A stretch of 6,497 bases of DNA from Bacteroidia bacterium (GCA_018679315.1 JAHHLF010000184.1:1-6497); one strand, 5' to 3'. Positions 1-6,159 are shown, counted from the stretch's first letter. A program made the numbers and translations. Notes: generated by a model not told the origin, from the letters alone.

Positions 1-1067
1 AGCATACCCAAACCATAGGTTGCGAGCGTAATCAATCCCTGAGCGGCACTTTTATATTTTTCACCGGCTTTGCTATCCGTATATATTTGGCCGGAAACGA
101 AGAAGAAATCATAACAGATTCCATGAAGTGCAATACCCATTAAGAGCATGAATGCCAGTTCGCCAGCATTACCATAGGCAAAAAGCAAGTATCTAAGTGA
201 CCAGGCCAGCATGCCAAGAATCATGGTATTTTTAAAACCAAATCGAGTAAAGAACCAGGGCAACAGTAGCATAAAGACCACTTCCGAAGCTTGTCCGATC
301 GTCATCTTCCCTGCTACATTAGACACCCCTAATTCCCCTAGAAATTGACCGGCGTGCTGATAGTAGAAAGACAGAGGAATACATATTAAAATGGAAGCAA
401 TAAAGAAGACCAGGAAATTCCTGTCTTTCAACAATTTTAGCGCATCCAAGCCGAGAATATCAGATATGGACACATCCTTTTGTCCTTTTAATTTTGGCGG
501 TGTTTTAGGTAAGGTGAAGCTGAAAATTCCCAGGATAACAGATGCTACAGCCGTCAATAAGAAGGTGTTTTTCAGCATGCCTCCTGCCACATTTGCTTCA
601 CTATCCCATTGAAAAATATAGCTGATCACCAAGCCTGCAGCGATCCATCCTATGGTGCCAAAGACCCGTATTTTAGGAAAATGTTTAGATGGGTCGTCCA
701 TTTGATTAAAAGCCACAGAATTCACTAGTGCCAATGTTGGCATATAAACGATCATATAACCCAGAACATAAGGAAAAAAGGCCCCAAAATTATCCGCATT
801 GGCCAATTGATACATCATGAAAGCGCCGACCAAGTGCAATACGCCTAAGATCTTTTCTGCATTGAAATATCTATCGGCGATAAGACCAATAATAAAGGGA
901 GCTAGTATTGCTCCCCATGATTGAGTCGAATATGCCATAGCTATTTCAGCTCCCGAAGATTTTAGGGTATTCGGAAGGTAGATTCCCATGGTTACAAACC
1001 AGCCACCCCAAATGAAGAATTCTAAGAACATCATTAGAGAAAGTTGTATACTGGTTCCGGTTTTCAT
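1..1067 (-). CDS. MFS transporter of the nucleoside:H+ symporter (NupG/XapB-like) family, 3' end missing
   Basis: The frame opens at an ATG at 1067 and stays open to the left edge, giving 355 residues. Family members are about 420 residues, so roughly the last 60 are outside the window. The protein is strongly hydrophobic with many predicted membrane helices. It aligns by eye with E. coli NupG along its length: WGGWFVTMGIYL (20-31), MPTLALVNS (109-117), FPKIRVFGTIGW (130-141), LLGLDAL-type segment (204-210), a PWFFTRFGFKN loop (270-280), AWSLRYLLFAYG (288-299) and DFFFVSG (320-326). Known family members import nucleosides by proton symport in the inner membrane. Bacteroidota homologues often sit beside sugar-oxidation enzymes, so the substrate here may instead be a sugar or keto-sugar (inference). 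It starts 15 bases after the DinB gene and is probably last, or near last, in that operon. No Shine-Dalgarno sequence is obvious. Confidence 0.9.
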   Translation of the reverse strand, partial: MKTGTSIQLSLMMFLEFFIWGGWFVTMGIYLPNTLKSSGAEIAMAYSTQSWGAILAPFIIGLIADRYFNAEKILGVLHLVGAFMMYQLANADNFGAFFPYVLGYMIVYMPTLALVNSVAFNQMDDPSKHFPKIRVFGTIGWIAAGLVISYIFQWDSEANVAGGMLKNTFLLTAVASVILGIFSFTLPKTPPKLKGQKDVSISDILGLDALKLLKDRNFLVFFIASILICIPLSFYYQHAGQFLGELGVSNVAGKMTIGQASEVVFMLLLPWFFTRFGFKNTMILGMLAWSLRYLLFAYGNAGELAFMLLMGIALHGICYDFFFVSGQIYTDSKAGEKYKSAAQGLITLATYGLGM

Positions 1068-1082
1068 AAATATTTGGTGTTG

Positions 1083-1535
1083 TTATCGCTTGTAAAAAAT
1101 GTAATCAAGCGCAAATGGTTCGAGTCCGTTTGCTCTGAAATCGGCCATCATTTGCGCCCGGTGATGTGTTGAATGATTCACGATATGAAAAAGCATATCC
1201 TGAATAGTATTCGTGAATAAGCGTCCTTCGATATTCTCATAATCTAATCGCAACTCAAAATCATCTGTATTGGTAATGATCTCAAAAGAATTACGCTGAT
1301 TGTCGTAGTGAATATCTCCCCAATTGCCAATATCGTGTTCTTCCCAAACATCAAATTGGGATTTCGACTTAGTTATCCTGGCATTCCAAATGTGGTGTGC
1401 ATTCAGAACATGGTTGAAGAGTTTCTGACTTTTTTCCGGTATTGTTCCCTTCTCTTCGGCAAATTCGATGATCGTCTTATTGCAAAAGAAATTATAGTCA
1501 AACAACTCATTCAAGAGAATGGTTACCCCGTTCAT
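1083..1535 (-). CDS. DinB-family four-helix metalloprotein
   Basis: This 150-residue protein has the length and motifs of the DinB/YfiT-like superfamily. An N-terminal helix segment carries NAHHIW (45-50). The C-terminal half carries HIVNHSTHHRAQ (117-128), which contains the H-x3-H-R-x-Q pattern (H121, H125). H47 or H48 together with H121 and H125 is the likely divalent-metal triad (family knowledge). DinB-like proteins include thiol-dependent transferases, maleylpyruvate-isomerase-type enzymes and many uncharacterised proteins, so no reaction can be assigned. There is no signal peptide, so it should be cytoplasmic. The start is only 2 bases past the stop of the upstream lipoprotein gene and 15 bases lie before the transporter gene, so it is probably co-transcribed with both. 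The small spacing leaves any ribosome binding site inside the upstream gene; none is strong. Confidence 0.85.
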   Translation of the reverse strand: MNGVTILLNELFDYNFFCNKTIIEFAEEKGTIPEKSQKLFNHVLNAHHIWNARITKSKSQFDVWEEHDIGNWGDIHYDNQRNSFEIITNTDDFELRLDYENIEGRLFTNTIQDMLFHIVNHSTHHRAQMMADFRANGLEPFALDYIFYKR

Positions 1536-1537
1536 GT

Positions 1538-2536
1538 CTAATTGAGCTTTTTAGCTGCATTAATAAGTAAATCGCGTGTTGCAATAATGCCTTCTTCTTC
1601 ACTTAATTCAGAGCCTTCATACTCAACTCCTATATAGCCGGAATAACCTGCATCTTTGACGATCTGCAACATGCGCACATAGTCAATATTAGATTCATTT
1701 CCTTCTGAATCGAAGACATGAGATTTTGCACTAACTGCTTTGGCATGTGCCATGAGTTCAGTAACTCCCTGGTATTTATCGTATTCTTCGGCACAACCGG
1801 CGCTAGAATCAGTTGGATCGTTTCTGCGGATACAGAAATTTCCGAAATCAGGAAGGGTGCCGCAATTTTCTTTATTTATGGATCGCATGACACTTGCCAA
1901 CATGGAGGCATTTGAAGAGAGACCACCGTGATTTTCTACGATGACATTGATGTTCTTTTCGGCGCCGTAATCTGCAAGCCTGCCCAGGCCATCTATACTA
2001 TTGTTCATCCAAGTATCAGGGTCATTACTTCCTGAAAGGTTAACCCGAACGGCATGACATCCCATCGCTGCAGCTGCATCTATCCATTTTTTATGATTTT
2101 CAATGGCTGCGTCCCGATCAGCTTTATCATCAGCAGCCAAGTCACCTTCACCGTCTATCATGATCAATACATTCTTCAGGCCGTGTTTCTCCGCTTCCTC
2201 ATTACATTTTGCAACAAAATTGGCCATTGCTTCCTCACTATAATCAGCTGCATCCAATTCTTCAGAGTAAAGCTGACTCACATATTCCAGTCCGCTGAAT
2301 CCCCATGCTTTTGCACTTTCGGCAAAAGTATAGGGGTCTGTCCCATTTCTTATCATCCTGTGCATTGACCACTGGGCCAGGGATAATTCAAAGAATGGTG
2401 AGACCACTTCTGTCTCTACCTCTACTTCTTCAGCTACTTTTTCGGATTCTTTCTTTTGCTTGCAACTGTACATTCCAACTAAAGCCAGGCACATTCCGGC
2501 TAGTAAACTCTGGGTAAGAAAACTTCTTTGTTTCAT
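1538..2536 (-). CDS. exported lipoprotein of the sugar phosphate isomerase/epimerase (xylose isomerase-like TIM barrel) family
   Basis: The 332-residue product begins with a basic stretch and a hydrophobic segment ending in GMYSC, so C25 is the probable lipidated cysteine. A charged linker rich in Lys and Glu (26-46) follows, then a TIM barrel from about residue 48 to the end. Barrel motifs are LAQWSMHR (53-60), VIVENHGG (198-205), LPDFGNF (228-234), KSHVFD (271-276) and YIGVEYEG (301-308). E201, D230, H273 and E305 fit the Glu-Asp-His-Glu metal site of the D-tagatose epimerase/AP-endonuclease-2 superfamily. Family members isomerise, epimerise or eliminate sugars or keto-sugars using a divalent metal. 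The lipoprotein signal places this one in the periplasm or on a membrane surface, where sugar phosphates are unlikely substrates. It heads the leftward operon and faces the GMC oxidoreductase gene, suggesting action on an oxidised glycoside (inference). The exact reaction cannot be read from sequence. Confidence 0.87.
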   Translation of the reverse strand: MKQRSFLTQSLLAGMCLALVGMYSCKQKKESEKVAEEVEVETEVVSPFFELSLAQWSMHRMIRNGTDPYTFAESAKAWGFSGLEYVSQLYSEELDAADYSEEAMANFVAKCNEEAEKHGLKNVLIMIDGEGDLAADDKADRDAAIENHKKWIDAAAAMGCHAVRVNLSGSNDPDTWMNNSIDGLGRLADYGAEKNINVIVENHGGLSSNASMLASVMRSINKENCGTLPDFGNFCIRRNDPTDSSAGCAEEYDKYQGVTELMAHAKAVSAKSHVFDSEGNESNIDYVRMLQIVKDAGYSGYIGVEYEGSELSEEEGIIATRDLLINAAKKLN

Positions 2537-2654
2537 TGGTTTTTGATTTAAATTAAGCGGGTTATCTGGAGATTCTGTTTCCGGGGATTACCTCCGACTA
2601 AATGTAGAAAATTAATTTTATATTTAGTACTTCTAAAATTTTGAGAACACCTCC
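2537..2654. promoter_or_regulatory. divergent intergenic control region
   Basis: These 118 bases separate the start codons of two divergent operons and must hold the promoters for both, unless transcription enters from outside. The region is AT-rich around 2597-2640. On the plus strand TATATTTA (2619-2626) is one base from the Bacteroidota -7 consensus TAnnTTTG. On the minus strand TACATTTA (complement of 2599-2606) is likewise one base off. Neither has a clear TTG element at -33, so the promoter calls are weak. The most structured element is the imperfect palindrome listed separately, which overlaps both candidates. Confidence 0.5.
2597..2628. promoter_or_regulatory. 32-bp imperfect palindrome, candidate operator
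   Basis: ACTAAAT at 2597-2603 is exactly the reverse complement of ATTTAGT at 2622-2628. Moving inward about the axis 2612.5, pairing continues at 2605/2620, 2606/2619, 2608/2617 and 2609/2616. That gives 11 of 13 arm positions complementary around a six-base AT centre. It lies between two divergent operons and overlaps both weak -7-like elements. This suits a dimeric regulator controlling both directions, for example a LacI-, GntR- or AraC-type protein. No regulator gene is in the window, so the binding protein is unknown. An AT-rich background raises the chance of accidental symmetry. Confidence 0.45.
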
Positions 2655-4367
2655 ATGAGCAAATTTTATTACAATGAAGAACAGGCATCGTACGATGCCA
2701 TAGTTATTGGTAGTGGTATTAGTGGCGGTTGGGCGGCCAAAGAATTATGCGAAAATGGGGTGAAAACTCTTATGCTGGAACGCGGTCGTATGGTCAATCA
2801 CATCACTGATTATCCAACTGCCAACCTGGATGATTGGGATTTTCCCAATAATGGAGAGCTGTCCAGGGAAGAAATGGCAAAACAAGAGAAACAAGCGCGC
2901 ACCGGATACACGATACGTGCCCAGAGCAATTTTTGGTTTGTCAACGACCTGGAGCACCCTTATAATGAAACCAAGCGTTTTGATTGGATGCGAGGCTATC
3001 ACGTTGGCGGCAGGTCTCTCTTGTGGGGGCGTCATAGTTATCGCTTCAGCGAAATGGATTTTACCGCCAACCGTGATGACGGTCATGGTGTTGATTGGCC
3101 AGTGCGATACAGGGATATTGCCCCTTGGTATGACAAGGTAGAATCTTATATAGGAGTAACAGGAGAAAATCTGGGCCTATCCCAGCTACCCGATGGAAAA
3201 TTCGAACCTGCCATGGAACTCAATTGCCTAGAGCAACATGTGCGCGAACAACTGGAAGAGCATTTTGATGATCGTCATATGACACCGGGTCGGGTGGCAC
3301 ATATAAACAGTGATAAAAAATTTGAAGGTAGAATGCGATGTCAATACAGGGATCGCTGTATCAGAGGTTGCCCGTTTGGTGCCTACTTTAGTAGCAATTC
3401 TTCTACGTTACCAGCGGCAGAGCGAACCGGAAATCTGACCTTAAGGCCTGATGCCATTGTACATGAGATCCTATACGATCCGGATACAAAGAAGGCAACT
3501 GGGGTCAAAGTAATAGACAGGGTTACCAAAGAGAACTTTGAATTCAAGGCAAAAGTGATCTTCCTCTGTGCTTCGTCTATTGCTTCAACCTCGATATTAA
3601 TGCAATCAAAATCGGATCGCTTCCCAAATGGGATGGGAAATGATTCGGATCAACTGGGCCGTAATATAATGGACCACCATATGGATGCTGGTGCCAGCGG
3701 GAAATTCGACGGATTTGAAGACAAGTACTATAAAGGCAGAAAGCCTGTTGGAATTTATCTGCCCAGATTCAGGAATCTCGGAGGCAGTTCAAATACTAAG
3801 ACATTTAAACGTGGTTATGGATACCAGGGAGGAGCAAGTAGAGGAAACTGGGAAGAAACTATTTCCGAACTGTCTCATGGAAAAGCATTGAAAGAGGCCA
3901 TTCTCAAGCCTGGAGGTTGGTCGTTTGGGATGAGCGGTTTTGGCGAAGTGCTACCTTACGAAGACAACAGAATGACCCTGGATTATAATAAATTAGACAA
4001 ATGGGGATTGCCTACTGTGACCTTTGATGCTGAATTAAAGGAGAACGAGTTCAATATGCGTAAGGATATTATCGAGCAAGCCGTTGACATGCTTACCAAA
4101 GCTGGACTTCGGGATGTTACCCCTCAAGATGATCCATACGCCCTTGGGTTAGGAATACATGAAATGGGAACTGCGAGGATGGGCCGTAATCCACTGACTT
4201 CGGTCCTCAATGGGTATAATCAAATACATGCAGTTAAGAATGTTTATGTAACAGACGGTGCCTTCATGACATCTGCTTCTTGTGTAAATCCGTCTCTTAC
4301 ATATATGGCATTCTCGGCAAGAGCAGCTAATCACGCAGCAGAACAACTAAAAAAAGGACGACTCTGA
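2655..4367 (+). CDS. GMC-family FAD oxidoreductase, large catalytic subunit (glucoside 3-dehydrogenase / gluconate 2-dehydrogenase-like)
   Basis: This complete 570-residue flavoprotein has the GMC architecture. An N-terminal FAD-binding Rossmann motif has G19, G21 and G24 followed by LERG (41-44, with E42 as the likely ribose-binding acid). GGRSLLWGRHSYR (118-130) is the conserved FAD-contact loop. The C-terminal domain has IHEMGTARMG (501-510) and ASCVNPSLT (541-549), giving H502 and N545 as the catalytic His/Asn pair. A cysteine group C229, C235, C239 within CQYRDRCIRGCP (229-240) is typical of the bacterial dehydrogenase branch; it may ligate an iron-sulfur cluster, as reported for FAD glucose dehydrogenase. 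There is no signal peptide. Its stop overlaps the start of the small-subunit gene by one base, so the two are probably made together and exported as a folded complex. The likely role is oxidation of a sugar or glycoside hydroxyl in the periplasm, with electrons passed to an acceptor not seen here. Position of attack (C2 or C3) and substrate are unproven. Confidence 0.9.
   Translation: MSKFYYNEEQASYDAIVIGSGISGGWAAKELCENGVKTLMLERGRMVNHITDYPTANLDDWDFPNNGELSREEMAKQEKQARTGYTIRAQSNFWFVNDLEHPYNETKRFDWMRGYHVGGRSLLWGRHSYRFSEMDFTANRDDGHGVDWPVRYRDIAPWYDKVESYIGVTGENLGLSQLPDGKFEPAMELNCLEQHVREQLEEHFDDRHMTPGRVAHINSDKKFEGRMRCQYRDRCIRGCPFGAYFSSNSSTLPAAERTGNLTLRPDAIVHEILYDPDTKKATGVKVIDRVTKENFEFKAKVIFLCASSIASTSILMQSKSDRFPNGMGNDSDQLGRNIMDHHMDAGASGKFDGFEDKYYKGRKPVGIYLPRFRNLGGSSNTKTFKRGYGYQGGASRGNWEETISELSHGKALKEAILKPGGWSFGMSGFGEVLPYEDNRMTLDYNKLDKWGLPTVTFDAELKENEFNMRKDIIEQAVDMLTKAGLRDVTPQDDPYALGLGIHEMGTARMGRNPLTSVLNGYNQIHAVKNVYVTDGAFMTSASCVNPSLTYMAFSARAANHAAEQLKKGRL
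4353..4358 (+). promoter_or_regulatory. Shine-Dalgarno-like AAAGGA before the small-subunit gene
   Basis: AAAGGA sits eight bases before the ATG at 4367, inside the 3' end of the GMC gene. It supports that start, which overlaps the GMC stop as TGATG, and suggests coupled translation. It is one of the few recognisable ribosome binding sites in the window. Confidence 0.5.
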
Positions 4368-5020
4368 TGGATAGAAGAAAAGCACTTAAAAATATGGGAG
4401 TTGCCTTAGGATATACAGTGGCAACTCCAACGCTGCTCAATATTATGCAATCGTGCAAAAAGGAGCCTTCCTTTGATTGGCAGCCTGATTTTTTCTCCCG
4501 GGAAGAAGGACGTGCACTCACCCAACTGGTAGATATCATTTTACCAGAGACCGACACGCCTTCAGCTTCTGATGTCCAGGTCCATCTTTTTATTGATCGT
4601 TTTGCTGCCGAAGTGATGACAAGTGAACAGCAATCCTTCTGGAAGATGGTTACCAAGGTATTCATGGATAAAGTTTTTACTTCATCAAGCAAAGAAGACG
4701 CAGATGAACTTAGCAATGAAGAATTAGAAGCCGTGTTGGCAAAAGCACTATCCTATACTCCGGAGAAAAAAGAAGCGTATGATACCCATATAGAAAACTA
4801 TATGGAGAAATTGAAGGAAGGGAAGATGGGCTCCTTACCCGATGATGCAGCTACCTATGCTTTTGCAACTAATCTCAGAGGAATGACAATTTGGGGCTAT
4901 AAAACTTCAGAATATGTTGGGGAGAAAGTACTTCCCTACTTACCTGTTCCCGGGGGGTACGAAGCTTGTGGAGATATTGATGAACTAACAGGAGGCAAGG
5001 TCTGGTCGCCAAACAGATGA
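4367..5020 (+). CDS. gluconate 2-dehydrogenase subunit 3 family protein, Tat-type lipoprotein
   Basis: This 217-residue protein matches the Gluconate_2-dh3 family (small subunit of GMC dehydrogenases; LacC-like). The N-terminus has a twin-arginine motif, DRRKALK (2-8), then a moderately hydrophobic stretch ending in IMQSC. C30 is therefore a probable lipidation site. Family hallmarks are IILPETDTPSA (57-67) with a following FIDRF (75-79), and the C-terminal WGYKTSEYVG (176-185) and PVPGGYEACGDID (193-205). In characterised gluconate and FAD-glucose dehydrogenases the small subunit supplies the Tat signal that exports the signal-less flavoprotein, and it stabilises the complex. The gene lies between the GMC gene (1-base overlap) and the Hyi-like gene (4-base ATGA overlap). 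Lipidation would anchor the dehydrogenase to a membrane near respiratory acceptors (inference). Confidence 0.9.
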   Translation: MDRRKALKNMGVALGYTVATPTLLNIMQSCKKEPSFDWQPDFFSREEGRALTQLVDIILPETDTPSASDVQVHLFIDRFAAEVMTSEQQSFWKMVTKVFMDKVFTSSSKEDADELSNEELEAVLAKALSYTPEKKEAYDTHIENYMEKLKEGKMGSLPDDAATYAFATNLRGMTIWGYKTSEYVGEKVLPYLPVPGGYEACGDIDELTGGKVWSPNR

Positions 5021-5937
5021 AAAGAAGGCATTTCATAAAACGCTCAGGCATGGTAACCGGAGCTCTAAGTTTGGGAACCCTAACTGTGAGTAACGCCCAA
5101 GAAAGTACACCCAATAAAATTTCTTTCAACTTAAATTATGCCCCTCATCTCGGTATGTTTCAGCATTCTGCCGGAGATGATCCAATTGATCAGCTGAACT
5201 TTATGGCCGATATGGGCTTTACTGCATTTGAAGACAATGAAATGCGGTCCAGGCCCATTGAACTACAGGAGAAAATGTCCAACACCATGGTCAATCGCGG
5301 TCTGGAGATGGGCGTTTTTGTGGCACACACCATACATTGGGCTGAGCCTAATCTCGCCTCCGGGAATACTGACAAAAGAAAAGAGTTTCTGGCAGAAATT
5401 AAGAGTTCTGTAGAAGTGGCAAAGCGTGTCAATGCCAAATGGATGACGGTTGTTCCCGGTCACCTTGACTTAAAATTATCCATGGGGTACCAAATGTCAA
5501 ATGTCATCGAGAGCCTAAAAAGAGCCTCAGAGATCCTGGAACCACATGGCCTAACCATGGTTTTAGAACCTTTGAATTTCAGAGATCATCCGGGTTTGTT
5601 TCTGACAACTTCCCCTCAGGCTTATGAGATCTGCAAAGCTGTGAATTCTCCTTCCTGCAAGATCCTCTTCGATATTTATCACCAGCAGATCCAGGAAGGC
5701 AATCTTATCCCTAATATTTCTGCTTGCTGGGATGAGATCTCCTACTTCCAAATTGGGGATAATCCGGGTAGAAAAGAACCTACGACCGGGGAGATCAATT
5801 ATAAAAATGTCTTCAAATTTATACATGACCAAGGCTTTAATGGTATTCTTGGCATGGAGCATGGAAATTCTATTCCTGAAAAGGCGGGCGAGGAAGCGGT
5901 AATTGAAGCGTATAAAGCAGTGGATGCCTTTAAGTAA
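5017..5937 (+). CDS. Tat-exported hydroxypyruvate isomerase (Hyi)-family TIM-barrel enzyme
   Basis: The 306-residue product carries a Tat signal, RRHFIKRSG (3-11), followed by a hydrophobic stretch and a plausible signal peptidase I site after A27 (SNA-QE). The mature part is a complete Hyi-type barrel: VLEPLN (182-187), ILFDIYHQQIQEG (216-228), QIGDNPGRKEPTTGEINY (245-262) and GILGMEHG (276-283). E184, D219, Q245 and E281 are the likely metal ligands, with Q245 at the position that is His in related epimerases. Cytoplasmic Hyi interconverts hydroxypyruvate and tartronate semialdehyde. An exported copy beside a periplasmic sugar dehydrogenase more likely isomerises, epimerises or eliminates an oxidised sugar (inference). 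It overlaps the small-subunit gene by four bases (ATGA), so translation is probably coupled. The start is fixed by the Tat motif directly after it. Confidence 0.88.
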   Translation: MKRRHFIKRSGMVTGALSLGTLTVSNAQESTPNKISFNLNYAPHLGMFQHSAGDDPIDQLNFMADMGFTAFEDNEMRSRPIELQEKMSNTMVNRGLEMGVFVAHTIHWAEPNLASGNTDKRKEFLAEIKSSVEVAKRVNAKWMTVVPGHLDLKLSMGYQMSNVIESLKRASEILEPHGLTMVLEPLNFRDHPGLFLTTSPQAYEICKAVNSPSCKILFDIYHQQIQEGNLIPNISACWDEISYFQIGDNPGRKEPTTGEINYKNVFKFIHDQGFNGILGMEHGNSIPEKAGEEAVIEAYKAVDAFK

Positions 5938-5950
5938 CTGATTATCAGTT
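5936..5950. repeat. 15-bp inverted repeat overlapping the Hyi-like gene stop codon
   Basis: AACTGAT (5936-5942), one base, then ATCAGTT (5944-5950): seven-base arms with perfect complementarity. The single-base spacer is too short for a good RNA hairpin, and no U tract follows, so a protein-binding palindrome or chance symmetry is more likely than a terminator. Confidence 0.35.
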
Positions 5951-6072
5951 TCGCAGTAAAGACTAGCTTTTTTGTTAATTGTTAGTAAAAATCACGATTT
6001 TTTGCCTTTTTGGAAAACCAAAATCCAATTCCTTACGTATATAGCTGTAGATCAAAATCTCGAAATCCACAG
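5938..6072. other. non-coding stretch after the rightward operon
   Basis: No coding frame is convincing here. The stretch is AT-rich and holds three short inverted repeats: the one at the stop codon; AAAAATC (5987-5993) with GATTTTT (5996-6002); and TTTTGG (6008-6013) with CCAAAA (6018-6023). The last two sit among T runs and may act as weak transcription stop signals for the rightward operon. The low GC of the stems and the two-base spacer of the middle one make this uncertain. Confidence 0.35.
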
Positions 6073-6159
6073 ATGGACTACTATTTTATATTCATACTGA
6101 TCTACTTAGCGGCTTTCCTGTTCTCATACAGTGTCTTGAAGCCCATGTTTAAAAAATAA
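6073..6159 (+). CDS. candidate 28-residue single-pass membrane microprotein
   Basis: An ATG at 6073 opens a 28-codon frame to TAA at 6157-6159. The peptide has a short acidic start (MDYY), an uninterrupted hydrophobic/aromatic run from about residue 4 to 22, and a basic end (KPMFKK). That is the expected shape of a single transmembrane helix with its positive end in the cytoplasm. There is no strong ribosome binding site, which is normal in this phylum. I do not recognise a family. Such shapes occur in accessory subunits of respiratory and transport complexes, but AT-rich DNA also produces hydrophobic frames by chance. It lies alone between the rightward operon and the nrdA end. Confidence 0.35.
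   Translation: MDYYFIFILIYLAAFLFSYSVLKPMFKK

Noticed and set aside
391..612. 73-codon plus-strand frame in the transporter region
   Set aside because: The minus strand here encodes a continuous NupG-like protein, so this frame is a shadow.
2648..2654. CACCTCC directly before the GMC start codon, and TACCTCC at 2589-2595, which read as GGAGGT on the minus strand
   Set aside because: On the minus strand neither is followed by a start codon at a usable distance, and on the plus strand the sequence is anti-Shine-Dalgarno-like, so it cannot help initiation. Treated as coincidence.
2745..3086. 113-codon open frame opposite the GMC gene, and similar frames opposite the other genes
   Set aside because: Each lies wholly inside a well-supported gene with family motifs on the other strand or in another frame, and none has recognisable motifs.
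5017..5937. Calling this gene hyi with hydroxypyruvate isomerase function
   Set aside because: The family match is clear, but the export signal and operon partners argue against the cytoplasmic glyoxylate role, so only the family name is used.
5987..6023. Two short inverted repeats with T runs as a strong terminator of the rightward operon
   Set aside because: The first has a two-base spacer and an almost all-AT stem, and the second is not followed by T residues. They are mentioned only as weak signals.
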